Source of the DNA: Bremerella sp. JC817
GTDB taxonomy: Bacteria > Planctomycetota > Planctomycetia > Pirellulales > Pirellulaceae
Assembly (NCBI RefSeq): GCF_040718835.1
Contig: NZ_JBFEFG010000267.1
Span: forward strand, 62,001 to 126,000
Direction of reading: 5' to 3'
Length of the DNA stretch: 64,000 bases
The notes beneath the pieces are model-generated. The model ran no database searches, had not been told where the DNA came from, and was given only the letters and a program-made list of their open reading frames with translations. Each line of letters starts with the position of its first letter. Position 1 is the first letter of the stretch. Of the stretch, positions 27,041-36,861 are shown piece by piece. The position numbers were made by a program, and so were the translations under genes.

Positions 27041-28726
27041 ATGGATACGAGGGAAGAGCTTGCCGAGAACAGCTCGATCGCTGCGATGTTTCTGCATCGG
27101 GTTCGGGCAGGGCGCCATCGGCCTGCCCTCTGGTATCGGGAATCGGCAGACGCTCCGTTTCAGTCGGCGACCTGGGAAGATCTGCTGCACGATGTCTACG
27201 CGATCGTGCGCAGCTCGGAAGAAGCCGGACTCTACGTAGCTGGTGATCGAGCCGTACAAATCCGCGATAACAGTCGCGAGTGGATCACTTTCGACCTGGC
27301 GATGATGATGCTAGGCGTCTGGCATGTGGCCCTCAACACGCACCTGGCGCTCGATCAAATGGTTTCCGCCATTCAGCATTGCGAGCCGAAGTCGATCGTC
27401 GTCGCCACACCGCAGCTCCGTGACCGACTGGCGGCTATCTGCGGTGAGATACCGATTACACTTTCGTCTCTCTCAAACGATGACGCGTCCCAGGTAAGCA
27501 CCGACGAAGTACTGCAGCATCTGGAAGAGCGTGTGGCGGGCATCGATCCGAACTCGACCTGCACGTTGGTTTATACCTCTGGGACGACCGGCCAGCCGAA
27601 AGGGGTGATGCTCAGCCATCGCAATCTGGCCTTCGACGCCCAAGCAACAGTGCATGCCTACGACGAGAAGCCGGTCGACAAACGGCTCAGCTTTTTGCCT
27701 TTCAGCCACTTGTATGCCCGGACATGCGACGTCTATACCTGGATCGCTCGCGGATCGCAGTTGGTGCTGGCCTTCTCGCGAGAAACGATCTTGGGCGACT
27801 GTCAGGCCACCACGCCCACGCTGATCAACGGCGTGCCGTACTTCTATCAGAAGGTGGTGGAAGGCTTGAAACTGAGTGGCAAGCTCGACGAACGCGGTTC
27901 GTTGAAGAAAGCGTTTGGTGGCGAGATCCGCATGTGTGCCAGTGGCGGTGCTCCGCTGGCGAAGTGGGTGATCGATGCGTTCGAGAAGCAGCAAGTTTCG
28001 CTGCTGGAAGGTTACGGCCTGACCGAGTCGTCGCCGGTGATCACCGTTTCGACCGAAGGAGCCCATCGCCCCGGCAGTGTTGGGAAACCGCTGAAAGGCG
28101 TCGAAGTTCGCGCGACCGAAGCAGGCGAGATCGAAACCCGCGGGCCACACGTGATGCAGGGCTATTACCAGAACGATGAAGCAACGCGCCAAATCATGGA
28201 TGGCGAGTGGCTACGGACCGGCGATCTTGGCCTGATCGACGACGAAGGCTTCCTTTGGATTACCGGTCGCCAGAAAGAGATCCTCCTCCTTTCGACCGGC
28301 CGCAACGTGAATCCGGAAGCCCTCGAGATCGCCATCGGAAGCGATCCGCTGGTCGCCCAGGTCATGGTCTGCGGCGAAGGTCGTAAGTGCCTGTCCGCCT
28401 TGATCGTTCCGAACCCCGATCTGCTACGGCAACGCATCCAAGAGGCTCGGCTATGGGTTTTCTCGAAGCAACAAGCGCTCGAGCATCCCACGGTGCGGCA
28501 ATGGTTCCGCGACATTCTCGACTGCCAACTGGCCAATCGTTCCGACTACGAACAGGTCGGGCCCTTCACCATTCTGGGACAAGGATTCACACCAGCCAGC
28601 GGCGAACTGACCCCGAAGCTCAGCTTGCGGCGGTGCGAAATCCTAAAGAACTACGATGCCATAATCCAGCAAATGTACGAGCCCGCTCAGGTGTCGCGTC
28701 CCTGGTGGCGGTCTTGGTTGCCATAA
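27041..28726 (+). CDS. Long-chain acyl-CoA synthetase (AMP-forming)
   Basis: A 561-aa adenylate-forming enzyme. The P-loop-like motif LVYTSGTTGQPKGVMLSHR, the GYGLTESSPV motif, WLRTGDLGLIDDEGFL and TGRQKEILLLSTGRNV are all in place and in order. The length and the FLPFSHLYAR segment fit the FadD15/long-chain group. It activates fatty acids for the adjacent beta-oxidation enzymes. It starts 18 bp after the thiolase stop with GGAG upstream at about 27030, so it is in the same transcript. Confidence 0.92.
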   Translation: MDTREELAENSSIAAMFLHRVRAGRHRPALWYRESADAPFQSATWEDLLHDVYAIVRSSEEAGLYVAGDRAVQIRDNSREWITFDLAMMMLGVWHVALNTHLALDQMVSAIQHCEPKSIVVATPQLRDRLAAICGEIPITLSSLSNDDASQVSTDEVLQHLEERVAGIDPNSTCTLVYTSGTTGQPKGVMLSHRNLAFDAQATVHAYDEKPVDKRLSFLPFSHLYARTCDVYTWIARGSQLVLAFSRETILGDCQATTPTLINGVPYFYQKVVEGLKLSGKLDERGSLKKAFGGEIRMCASGGAPLAKWVIDAFEKQQVSLLEGYGLTESSPVITVSTEGAHRPGSVGKPLKGVEVRATEAGEIETRGPHVMQGYYQNDEATRQIMDGEWLRTGDLGLIDDEGFLWITGRQKEILLLSTGRNVNPEALEIAIGSDPLVAQVMVCGEGRKCLSALIVPNPDLLRQRIQEARLWVFSKQQALEHPTVRQWFRDILDCQLANRSDYEQVGPFTILGQGFTPASGELTPKLSLRRCEILKNYDAIIQQMYEPAQVSRPWWRSWLP

Positions 28727-28758
28727 TCCTTTGTTAAATTAGGACTTGCGGCAAATAC

Positions 28759-28788
28759 TTTTCGCCCTGTCCGAGCCTCGGGCGAAAA
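28759..28788. repeat. Inverted repeat ahead of the acyl-CoA dehydrogenase gene
   Basis: TTTTCGCCC at 28759-28767 pairs with GGGCGAAAA at 28780-28788 around a 12-nt loop in the 156-bp gap between the ligase and dehydrogenase genes. It lacks a following T-run on either strand, so it is more likely an mRNA structure or protein-binding site than a terminator. Confidence 0.4.
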
Positions 28789-28882
28789 TATAGCGTAGAG
28801 TTAATTAGCTTGGACGCCTATTTAACGGGGGCATATCCCTCGTTAAGACAACACTCCACTTCTCTTGGCGGGAGCAGCAACG

Positions 28883-30817
28883 ATGAGCAGCGATACAACG
28901 AACTCGACCGCACCGGAAACACCGGCGACGGAACAAGAAGAGACTTCCTTTGCCGAAACCGCTTTGAAGCTGGGTGGTAAGAGCGCGGACGAAGCCCGCC
29001 GAACCGGCGCGATCGACTCGGCCGACGACCAGGTCGAAAAGCTCTTCCAGCCGCAATATCAAACCGCCAACAGCCCGGCCCATCGCGCCGTGTGGGATCG
29101 TGGAATCTCGGTCGAACTGTTCGAGTCGAACCCACTCGAAACGGCTCCCGAGATCCGCAAAGTGATGGACGACAGCCTTGAGGTGGTGCGAGGTTTTCGC
29201 AACAGCAAGACCATCACCGACGAAAAAGGGAAGATCCGCGACGAAGTCCTGAAAGCCCTTGGTGAAGCGGGCTACTGGGGTCTGCTGGTCGATAAGAATT
29301 ACGGCGGTAGCGGCACGCCTTTTCGCTCGTTCGCGCCCTTTCTGACGCAGATGGCAATGATCGATCCGACCCTCGCCGGTCTGGCTTCGGTGCATGGCTG
29401 TATCGGTGCGGTCGATCCGGTGAGCACCTTCGGCAACGAAGAACAGAAGCAGCGTTACTTGCCGAAGTTGGCCAGTGGCGAACGTCTTTCAGCGTTCGCA
29501 TTGACCGAGCCTTGTGCAGGTTCGGACCTGACGGCATTGAAGACGACGGCTCGATTGGATGGCGATTCGTACGTGCTCAACGGCGAGAAACTGTTCATCA
29601 CCAACGTCGTCCCAGGCCGAACGATTGGCGTGGTCTGCTTGATCGACGATGTTCCCGCGGTGCTGGTGGTCGATCTACCAAACGAAGAGAACGACCAGTT
29701 CCAACTGCGAAAGTATGGTTTGTGGGCGCTTAAGCACACGTACAACCAGGGCATCATCTTCAACAACTTCCGCGTTCCGAAAGAGAACCTATTGGTTCCT
29801 GGCAAAGGAAACGGACTGACGATTGCCTACCATGGATTGAACCTGGGGCGTATCAGCCTGTGCGCGAATGCGGCCGGGACGATGCGACTGATGATGGCCA
29901 GCATGATCCCTTGGGTTCACTTCCGCGAAACGTACGGCGAACCGATCGCCAAGCGCGAACTGGTTCAGCGTCGCCTCGGCAAACTAGCCGGGATGATCGT
30001 TGCCTCCGACGCGCTTGTGGCGTGGTGTTCGACGCTGATCGACGAAGGTTACCGCGGCGAGATGGAGTGCATCATCGCCAAAATCTTCGGTAGCGAGTCG
30101 CAGAAGGAAGCCGCGATCGAGTTGTTCATGAAGACTCATGGCGGACGTTCGTTCCTGCATGGTCACATGTTCGGCGACAACGTCCACGAGTACCTGGCCC
30201 CATGCATTTATGAAGGGGAAGGAGAGATGCTCGGGATGGCGTTCTTCAAGTCACTCGTGAAAAAGCACGGCACCCAGTTCTTTGAACCCATCGGCAAGGC
30301 ATTGCATGCCGCTGGAATCAAGAAGCCAAACCCACTGAACCCGGCTCATGCCTGGGCGCTGAAGGGAGTGATTGCTCCGTACGCGTCGTGGATGATGAAG
30401 GAGTACATGGGGGGCAAGCCGAAGCCGAAGTTTCCGCAGATGCCTGATAACTTGCGGGCTCACGCTCAGTTCGCGGCCGATCATCTGCAGGATATGCCGC
30501 TGCAAATCTCGGGCACGATGCGAAAGCATCAACTGAAGCTGGCAGATCGTCAGTGCCGCATGTCGTATCTGTCGCAGAACGTGCAGAACCTGATGACGAT
30601 GTTGGCAACCGCCCTTTACGCCGCCAAGCAAGAGAACGAAACCGTTCGGGCCGCGGCCGATATTGCTTGCCGCGATTTGAAGCGGAAGGTTCTGCTGACG
30701 GCACCCAGTGATCGATACTTCCGTCGCGTTTCGGAAGTCGGGGGCATGGTCGCGGAAGGAAACTTCCCGGGCGTCGACGTGCCCCCAGACGAAATCATGA
30801 TGCGGTATGATAAGTAA
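28883..30817 (+). CDS. Acyl-CoA dehydrogenase, long form (644 aa)
   Basis: A flavoprotein catalysing the first step of beta-oxidation. After an N-terminal extension of about 60 residues rich in Thr/Glu, the ACAD core shows [17 protein letters not shown] and [11 protein letters not shown] (FAD/substrate binding) and later [11 protein letters not shown] and [12 protein letters not shown], the family's C-terminal helix-bundle region. A further C-terminal domain of about 180 residues makes it longer than the 380-aa short-chain enzymes. GGAG at 28871 precedes the ATG at 28883. It completes a gene set of fadB-fadA-fadD-ACAD, enough for a full oxidation cycle. Confidence 0.9.
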   Translation: MSSDTTNSTAPETPATEQEETSFAETALKLGGKSADEARRTGAIDSADDQVEKLFQPQYQTANSPAHRAVWDRGISVELFESNPLETAPEIRKVMDDSLEVVRGFRNSKTITDEKGKIRDEVLKALGEAGYWGLLVDKNYGGSGTPFRSFAPFLTQMAMIDPTLAGLASVHGCIGAVDPVSTFGNEEQKQRYLPKLASGERLSAFALTEPCAGSDLTALKTTARLDGDSYVLNGEKLFITNVVPGRTIGVVCLIDDVPAVLVVDLPNEENDQFQLRKYGLWALKHTYNQGIIFNNFRVPKENLLVPGKGNGLTIAYHGLNLGRISLCANAAGTMRLMMASMIPWVHFRETYGEPIAKRELVQRRLGKLAGMIVASDALVAWCSTLIDEGYRGEMECIIAKIFGSESQKEAAIELFMKTHGGRSFLHGHMFGDNVHEYLAPCIYEGEGEMLGMAFFKSLVKKHGTQFFEPIGKALHAAGIKKPNPLNPAHAWALKGVIAPYASWMMKEYMGGKPKPKFPQMPDNLRAHAQFAADHLQDMPLQISGTMRKHQLKLADRQCRMSYLSQNVQNLMTMLATALYAAKQENETVRAAADIACRDLKRKVLLTAPSDRYFRRVSEVGGMVAEGNFPGVDVPPDEIMMRYDK

Positions 30818-30853
30818 CCTCTGGTTACCTGTCGCCAAGTAAGGACCGCATCG

Positions 30854-31540
30854 TTGATCAAGTTCAGTGTCATTCTTCCCGCCGCCGGCCGCAGCACGCG
30901 TTTTGGCGGCGGCGAGCTTAAGAAGGTCTACGTTCCCCTACTCGGTCAGCCGGTTTGGCTTCACAGTGCCCGGCTATTCGCGGCTAGGCCAGACGTCAGC
31001 GACGTAGTGGTTGTGATCTCGGCTGACGACGAAGCGTACTTCCGCGAGAACTTCGCCGAAGTCTGCCACGAGATAGGCATTCAAATCGTGCTCGGCGGCG
31101 AAACGCGTACCGACTCGATCGCCAATGGTATCGACGCTCTCGACAGTTCGAGCCATTTTATAGCGATCCACGATGCCGCTCGGCCAGGGATCGACAATGT
31201 GATGGTCGATGCGGTCTTCAATGCGGCGGCCGCCAGCGGAGCCGCGATTCTGGCCTTGCCAGTTCCAGGCACGCTGAAACGGGTTTCTGCCGAAGGGACC
31301 ATCTCGGAAACGGTCCCTCGTGATGGAATCTGGGAAGCACAAACCCCCCAGGTATTTCGCCGCCCGGTGATTCTCGAGGCATACGAGAAGTTCCGCAACA
31401 AACCTGCCACCGACGACGCCAGCCTGGTCGAACGCCTCGGTCACCCGGTCACGGTTGTGAAGGGTTCGTTAAACAACCTGAAAATTACCACCCAAGACGA
31501 CCTGGTGGTTGCCCAAAGGTTGCTTTCCGAAAGAAGTTGA
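30854..31540 (+). CDS. ispD: 2-C-methyl-D-erythritol 4-phosphate cytidylyltransferase
   Basis: A 228-aa GT-A type nucleotidyltransferase of the MEP isoprenoid pathway that forms CDP-methylerythritol from MEP and CTP. The N-terminal loop LPAAGRSTRFGGGELKKVY is the CTP-binding motif. IHDAARPGI and AQTPQVFR are the conserved catalytic blocks. It begins with TTG at 30854, preceded by AAGGAC; no ATG is available near the family's start. It lies 36 bp after the acyl-CoA dehydrogenase, so may be on the same transcript although in a different pathway. Confidence 0.9.
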   Translation: MIKFSVILPAAGRSTRFGGGELKKVYVPLLGQPVWLHSARLFAARPDVSDVVVVISADDEAYFRENFAEVCHEIGIQIVLGGETRTDSIANGIDALDSSSHFIAIHDAARPGIDNVMVDAVFNAAAASGAAILALPVPGTLKRVSAEGTISETVPRDGIWEAQTPQVFRRPVILEAYEKFRNKPATDDASLVERLGHPVTVVKGSLNNLKITTQDDLVVAQRLLSERS

Positions 31541-31580
31541 ACCGTCGCCGCCGATTCAGTGTCGTCCCGTAGTGAAACGA

Positions 31581-31601
31581 GGCATTTTTTCATAAAATGC
31601 C
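31581..31601. terminator. Possible weak terminator hairpin after ispD
   Basis: GGCATTTT at 31581-31588 pairs with AAAATGCC at 31594-31601 across a 5-nt loop, 41 bp after the ispD stop and ahead of tyrS. The 3' flank is CCTTTCCC, so the U-tract is poor. Confidence 0.35.
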
Positions 31602-31650
31602 CCTTTCCCAACGATAGCGATAACCCTCTTACGGCGGCGATTTTCGGCAA

Positions 31651-32943
31651 ATGAAAGACATTTACGCAGAACTCTCGTGGCGTGGCCTGATCAATCAAAC
31701 CACCGGTGACGACTCGTTCGCTACCTGGCTCAACGAGCAGTCTCGAACCGTCTATGCCGGTTTCGATCCCACCGCCGATTCGCTGCACGTCGGGCATATG
31801 CTCCCGCTGATGCTGCTGCGACGGTTTCAAGCCGCTGGCCATAAACCCATTGCCCTGGTCGGTGGTGCGACCGGCATGATTGGCGACCCCAGCGGTAAGA
31901 GTGCTGAGCGCAATCTGCTGTCGGTCGACCAACTGCGAGCCAACGTCGACGCCATCAAAACGCAGATGCACCAGTTTCTCGATTTCGACGAAGCAGGAAG
32001 CGGCGCGGTGCTGGTGAACAACTTCGACTGGATGCAAAGCTTCAGCTACCTCGACTTCCTTCGCGATATCGGGAAGAACTTCCCCGTGAACGTGATGATG
32101 GCGAAGGACTCGGTGAAAGGGCGTCTGGAACGTGACGACGCCGGGCTCAGTTACACCGAATTCAGCTACATGCTGCTCCAGGCCTACGACTTCGTCCACT
32201 TGTACGACAAGCTAGGCTGCACGCTGCAGATTGGTGGCAGCGACCAATGGGGTAACATCACCGCCGGGATCGACCTGGGACGACGCATGCGTTCCGCTCA
32301 GTTGTTCGGCATGACCTGCCCGCTGCTGACCAAGAGCGACGGCACCAAGATGGGCAAGACCGAGTCAGGCGCCATCTGGCTTTCGGCCGAGCGGACCAGT
32401 CCATATGCCTTCTACCAATATTGGATCAACGTCGCCGACGAAGACGCTGGGAAGTGCCTCCGCTTCCTCACGGAACTGGAACGCGAAGAGATCGAAGCCC
32501 TCGACAAGGCTCGCGTTGACGAACCTCACAAACGCGAAAGCCAGAAGCGTCTGGCCGAGGCACTGACTGAGTTGGTCCACGGCAAGGCAGGCGTCGAAAG
32601 TGCCCAGCGGGCGACCGAGATCTTTTTCGGAGGAGAAATCGACAATCTCAGCGACAAGCAGTTGATCGAAATCTTCGCCGATGTGCCGAGCCAGCAACTT
32701 GGACGCGATCGCCTGGCAGCGGATGGTGGATTGAACATTGTTGATGCATTGGTCGAATCAGGTCTTTGCAAAAGCAAGGGAGATGCCCGCCGAACCGTTT
32801 CGCAGGGCGGGGCTTACGTCAATAATCGCCGCATCGAAGAGACCGACAAGATGCTTGGCACAACCGACCTGGCCAGTGAAACGGTCATGGTGCTGCGAAG
32901 CGGCAAGAAGAAATACGCTTTGTTGCGGTTTGCCGGCGAATAA
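31651..32943 (+). CDS. tyrS: Tyrosyl-tRNA synthetase
   Basis: A 430-aa class I synthetase that charges tRNA-Tyr. The HIGH-type motif is in LHVGHMLPL, the SDQWGNI segment binds tyrosine, and the KMSKS-type loop reads KMGKTESG. An S4 RNA-binding domain closes the protein (about 365-430, with SKGDARRTVSQGGAYVNN). The length is that of the bacterial TyrRS-I group. I see no T-box leader in the 110 bp upstream. Confidence 0.95.
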   Translation: MKDIYAELSWRGLINQTTGDDSFATWLNEQSRTVYAGFDPTADSLHVGHMLPLMLLRRFQAAGHKPIALVGGATGMIGDPSGKSAERNLLSVDQLRANVDAIKTQMHQFLDFDEAGSGAVLVNNFDWMQSFSYLDFLRDIGKNFPVNVMMAKDSVKGRLERDDAGLSYTEFSYMLLQAYDFVHLYDKLGCTLQIGGSDQWGNITAGIDLGRRMRSAQLFGMTCPLLTKSDGTKMGKTESGAIWLSAERTSPYAFYQYWINVADEDAGKCLRFLTELEREEIEALDKARVDEPHKRESQKRLAEALTELVHGKAGVESAQRATEIFFGGEIDNLSDKQLIEIFADVPSQQLGRDRLAADGGLNIVDALVESGLCKSKGDARRTVSQGGAYVNNRRIEETDKMLGTTDLASETVMVLRSGKKKYALLRFAGE

Positions 32944-33059
32944 TCGCAAACTTGCTAGCGGCCACCGATTCAAATTGACGCCGACCTGAGAAATTCCTAC
33001 GATTCCCGCAGACGCTCCCAACTCGGAGCGGGGTATCTTCCCTCTTTCCCAGGTCGACG

Positions 33060-33818
33060 GTGGCGCGGTCCAAAAAGACGTTTATCGTGGTTTTTGTGGT
33101 AGCGGTCGCAATTATTGCGGCGGTGACCGGCTCGGTTTACAACGCCAGCCAGCACATCCCCGAGTTCTACGATCAGGCCCTGCATGTCGAACCGACCCTT
33201 GCCGATGAAACCGGCGAGATCCTGGAAGAGCAAGTCTTTGCGTTCACCAATCAGGTGAAAAAGCCGCGTCGCTGGTCGTTGCGTCTGACCGATCAGCAAA
33301 TCAATGGCTGGCTCGCGTCGGACTTGAAAGAGAAGTTTCCAGACCTGCTGCCGGAATACATCGAAGACCCACGCGTCGCCGTGAAAGGCAAGACGCTGCT
33401 GGTTGGCTGCAAATACAACGGCCAGTCGCTCAATTCGATTCTCGCGGTTTCGCTTGACTGCTTCCTGGTGGAAGGAGAAGCGAACGTCGTCGGCATTCAG
33501 CTTCACAACGTCACTGCGGGATCGTTGCCGATTCCCATTGGCCAACTGCTAACCGAGATCGATTCCTACGCCGACAAGGCCGACATCCCGATTCGCTGGC
33601 AGCAGCGCAATGGCGATCCGGTCGCTTTGATCACCATCCCCGATTCCGGTAGCGAAATCGATGGCGAGATTCGCATCGATGCCTTGGAACTGAAGGATGG
33701 CGAGATCCTGCTCTCTGGCGAGACCATCAAGACCGCCGAGGAAATCCAGCAGGAAGCCGAGGCCGATCAGTCGGTCGCCGAAGAGGCCTCCCCTCCCCCT
33801 GGCATTTCTGAATCTTGA
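33060..33818 (+). CDS. Membrane-anchored protein of unknown function (252 aa)
   Basis: It starts at GTG 33060. An N-terminal transmembrane segment (FIVVFVVAVAIIAAV) is followed by an extracytoplasmic domain with no motif I recognise. The mid region (about 75-150) is beta-rich, with DQQINGWLASDLKEKFPDLLP near the start, a segment often seen in conserved planctomycete proteins of unknown role. The C-terminus is acidic, and its last 52 bp overlap the 3' end of the convergent phosphoesterase gene. Confidence 0.7.
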   Translation: MARSKKTFIVVFVVAVAIIAAVTGSVYNASQHIPEFYDQALHVEPTLADETGEILEEQVFAFTNQVKKPRRWSLRLTDQQINGWLASDLKEKFPDLLPEYIEDPRVAVKGKTLLVGCKYNGQSLNSILAVSLDCFLVEGEANVVGIQLHNVTAGSLPIPIGQLLTEIDSYADKADIPIRWQQRNGDPVALITIPDSGSEIDGEIRIDALELKDGEILLSGETIKTAEEIQQEAEADQSVAEEASPPPGISES

Positions 33819-34138
33819 AGCCGCAAGATCAAGCGGCCAACCAGCGTTGCCCCCGCTAGTTCGACCTCGACTTGATGGGCTTCGCGAATCACCCAGGAAA
33901 AACTTCCACGATCGGCCTGGGTCACTTCGCCACGATCTCCTGAAATGGGTCCCTCGTAGTCGAGGTACATCAATCGGTGATCAAAATCAGGGATTGCCTC
34001 GGTTGGCTCGTTCACCCTGGGAAATTCCCATAACGTGAACGTCTTCAACACATCGCCATCTTCCAGCAGCAGATCGTAGTGATCTGGCTTGCTGGCGTGT
34101 GACGGAGTCCGATGATGCAGGATCGCGAAACGTGGCAT
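33767..34138 (-). CDS. Stand-alone LigD N-terminal (3'-phosphoesterase-like) domain protein
   Basis: A 123-aa single-domain protein. PRFAILHHR, then DHYDLLLEDGDVLKTFTL, and HRLMYLDYEGPI match the polymerase-ligase LigD 3'-phosphoesterase fold. His20, Asp22 and His53 are the likely metal ligands. In LigD this domain trims 3'-phosphate and ribonucleotide ends during bacterial NHEJ, while stand-alone versions exist whose targets are less clear. No Ku, ligase or polymerase gene is nearby. The gene overlaps the convergent 33060-33818 gene tail-to-tail by 52 bp. Confidence 0.82.
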   Translation of the reverse strand: MPRFAILHHRTPSHASKPDHYDLLLEDGDVLKTFTLWEFPRVNEPTEAIPDFDHRLMYLDYEGPISGDRGEVTQADRGSFSWVIREAHQVEVELAGATLVGRLILRLQDSEMPGGGEASSATD

Positions 34139-34143
34139 GTCCG

Positions 34144-36657
34144 TTAGTATACGGTCGTGCTTTGCTCTGCGACCACGCCTTGCGGCGATTCCTGGCTTCG
34201 CACTTCGGCCCGAATCGTCTTCTTGCCAGGCGTCGACGTCTGGACATCGAAGGTCAGGCTGACCTGTTCACCCACACGCATCACTTGCAGCGGCTGGATG
34301 GCCACCGTCAGCAGATCCTGCGACTGCGATACCTGAGGACTCACTGGCCCAGTCAGCTGCAAAAACCGCATTCCGGCATCCAATCGCAAGGTGATGGCGA
34401 CGTTTTCGTCGATGACGTTGCGACCGTTCTTGATCGTCAGCACATAGCGAATGTTGCTACCGGCTCGCACGCCTTCGTTCAGGTCGGAAAGCGACGCTTC
34501 CAACTGCCCCGTAACCGGCTGGTTGCCGCCCAGGTTGCCTTGGCCTGGTTGGCCAACCGTCGGAGGTGGTTCAGCCGCTGGGGCCGATTGAGGCACGATC
34601 TGCGTGCAGACTCGAGCATTTTCGGTTACACCTTGGTCGGTCGTCGCGGTGACCGTATTACATGCCGATCCAATCGGTCGATCGGAGCGAACCATCATTT
34701 CGACCACCGCTCGCTGGTTCGGCATGATCTGATCGAATGTCCACACGGCACCGTTGGCGACGTCGCGGGCCGGGTCCGTGCGGCCGACGATCTGGAAGGC
34801 AGGGTCGACGCTCTCTTCGACACGGACATTGGTCAGCGGCGTGGAACCGGTGTTCACCAGCACGGCCTGGAACAACACGTCCTGACCGACTTCGTGAACT
34901 TCTTTGGTTCGGATTTCTAAGGTAAACGTAGGCTCTGGAGCGGGTGGATTCACCGACACGCACGCCGTCGACGACTTCCCTTGGACACCGTTGGCAGTCA
35001 CCGTCAAGCGATGACAATAGCGGCCTGGTGTCTGGGTCTGGAAGGAAAGCCGACGCGTTACGGCCTGACCAATCGCAAGGGTCCCCAGATCGTTGACGAT
35101 CGGGCTCGTTTCACCTGGGAAGACAAGACCTTGATCGAAGATGTCTTCCAGCTTCAACCCCACGAGCGGCTGATCGCCCGTGTTTCGGATGGTGACGACA
35201 TACTCGACCGGTTCACCCACGATGACCGCTTCAGGGCCTTCCATGGTGAGGTAGATCGCATCGACCATCACCTGGGTGTCGACACAGTCTTGGCTTTGCA
35301 GGCCAGGCTCGGCCTGGACGGTCACGCAGTTCTGGATCGATCCTGACTGGTTCACTCGTGTGTTGAGGGTGATCTGGCGGAAGCCTCGAGCTTCCAGATC
35401 ACCAATTTGCCACACCAGTCGATTCCCTTCCTGCCGGGCGGCAGGCGTGCTCGATTCGTAGGTCAATCCCGGGGGAAGGACAACCGTAGCGATCGCATTT
35501 CGAGCAGCCACATCGCCACCATTCTGGACGTTGATATTGTAAACCGCCTGGGCGTTGAATTCGGCGACTTGTGGACCGGTCATGTCGACAGCAAGCTGCG
35601 GAGCACTCCAGGTCACGGTTGTCACGCCTGAACCAAGCATCAGGTTTTCGGCATTGCTTTCAGGGTCGAGGTTCGGCTGAACGATCGTCACGCGAACCTG
35701 GGCCGTCCCGGGTTGATTGGAAAGGGGAGCCAGTTCGACCGTCGCGAAACCATCGGCATTGGTCTTCGTCTTGACCGGCACACCTTGTTCGGCGGTGCGG
35801 CCATTGATCAGAAATGCCGACGCCGGGCCATCGAGCACCTCGTACATTACTTCCCAATCCGCCACCGGCTGACGGTTCGTTTGTCGCAAGACGGTTGTGC
35901 TGAGCACAGCCTTATCGCCTGCCGGAACCACAACGGGAGCCGGAAACTGCCACTGCGCGTCGACCCAATAGATCGTCGCGGTTTGCTGACGAGCTGGCCA
36001 ATTTTCGAAGGTGGGTGCCAGCGCGGTCACACGGCTGACACCAGGAGCGGCCGAACTGACCGACATCCAGGTCTGGCCACGCAACACACGGACATCGTCG
36101 CCTGGCAGTTCGGTGCCGCGGTCGACAGTCTTATCGCACAGCAGCGTACTGCTCGTCGCGAAGTCTGGTCCCTGGACACCGTAGTTACGGTTCGAGACCA
36201 GATCGAACATGTTCGAGTCTTTACCGACTTCGGTGATATAGCCGACGCTCTCTCGCGACAAAATCCAATTGACCGGACGGCCTGCTTCATGAAGGTGACG
36301 CTTACGGTTCAAACCGGCGACAAGCACGACTTCCGTACCAACCGGAGCGACCACTCGCGATGGAGAAAGCTGTAAGGCTTCAGCCTCGGCCAGGTCTTTC
36401 GGTGGTTCTGGCAGCGGCGTCAACGGTGTGACACCCGGAGCGGGACATGGCGAGAGGGGAGCAGGCTGTTGAAAAGCTGGCTGCTGATTGAAGCAGCCCA
36501 GGTTGCAGTCGACGGATGTCGAGTCGCCGCGGGCGAAGATCCGCTGTCCGGTTGGGTCGATCCGAGGCACATTGATCTGAGCGCACCCCGAGCCGGCGAT
36601 TGCAACCCAGAGGATTGCAAGGAGCAACATTCGCTTCGTGCTTGTTGACCACCGCAT
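34144..36657 (-). CDS. Large DUF11-repeat lipoprotein (837 aa)
   Basis: The signal ends AIAGSGC, a lipobox. Residues about 100-350 form an N-terminal region of Ig-like character. Then come at least three DUF11 beta-sandwich repeats (NINVQNGGDVAARNAIATV, VVTIRNTGDQPLVGLKLED, FQAVLVNTGSTPLTNVRVEE), each ending in a strand followed by VTV/VTAT. The C-terminus has a fourth repeat and ends EQSTTVY. It is exported and probably displayed at the cell surface. The start at 36657 is chosen for a GGATAGAG upstream; 36669 is also possible. A second DUF11 protein at 60772-63426 shares the layout and a STTVY ending. Confidence 0.85.
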   Translation of the reverse strand: MRWSTSTKRMLLLAILWVAIAGSGCAQINVPRIDPTGQRIFARGDSTSVDCNLGCFNQQPAFQQPAPLSPCPAPGVTPLTPLPEPPKDLAEAEALQLSPSRVVAPVGTEVVLVAGLNRKRHLHEAGRPVNWILSRESVGYITEVGKDSNMFDLVSNRNYGVQGPDFATSSTLLCDKTVDRGTELPGDDVRVLRGQTWMSVSSAAPGVSRVTALAPTFENWPARQQTATIYWVDAQWQFPAPVVVPAGDKAVLSTTVLRQTNRQPVADWEVMYEVLDGPASAFLINGRTAEQGVPVKTKTNADGFATVELAPLSNQPGTAQVRVTIVQPNLDPESNAENLMLGSGVTTVTWSAPQLAVDMTGPQVAEFNAQAVYNINVQNGGDVAARNAIATVVLPPGLTYESSTPAARQEGNRLVWQIGDLEARGFRQITLNTRVNQSGSIQNCVTVQAEPGLQSQDCVDTQVMVDAIYLTMEGPEAVIVGEPVEYVVTIRNTGDQPLVGLKLEDIFDQGLVFPGETSPIVNDLGTLAIGQAVTRRLSFQTQTPGRYCHRLTVTANGVQGKSSTACVSVNPPAPEPTFTLEIRTKEVHEVGQDVLFQAVLVNTGSTPLTNVRVEESVDPAFQIVGRTDPARDVANGAVWTFDQIMPNQRAVVEMMVRSDRPIGSACNTVTATTDQGVTENARVCTQIVPQSAPAAEPPPTVGQPGQGNLGGNQPVTGQLEASLSDLNEGVRAGSNIRYVLTIKNGRNVIDENVAITLRLDAGMRFLQLTGPVSPQVSQSQDLLTVAIQPLQVMRVGEQVSLTFDVQTSTPGKKTIRAEVRSQESPQGVVAEQSTTVY

Positions 36658-36772
36658 GACTCTATCCATAACGCAGACGTGGAGTTCCCGACGTAGCTTG
36701 CCCAGAATGACAAGCCGTGAAAACTTAGCACGCGGTTAGGCAACATGCGGTGTTTTTTCATCATGGGATGTT

Positions 36773-36822
36773 GGGAAAAAGCAACACGACCCGTGCGGTT
36801 GTAAGTCCCGCACGGGTCGTGT
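36773..36822 (-). terminator. Rho-independent terminator downstream of the thioredoxin/CAP-like gene
   Basis: A perfect 15-bp stem pairs 36784-36798 with 36808-36822 around a 9-nt loop. Read on the minus strand it is followed by TTGCTTTTTCCC. It ends the gene at 36862-37734 and insulates the DUF11 gene beyond. Confidence 0.85.
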
Positions 36823-36861
36823 CGATGGTTTCGATTATCGTGGGCTCTTCCGCCCCGATGC

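Noticed and set aside
28759..28788. Inverted repeat considered as a terminator of the acyl-CoA synthetase gene
   Set aside because: The 3' flank is A-rich, not T-rich, on both strands, so intrinsic termination is unlikely.
31541..31650. Possible T-box leader upstream of tyrS
   Set aside because: The gap is only 110 bp and lacks the specifier-loop/antiterminator layout and the TGGNACCGCG-type motif.
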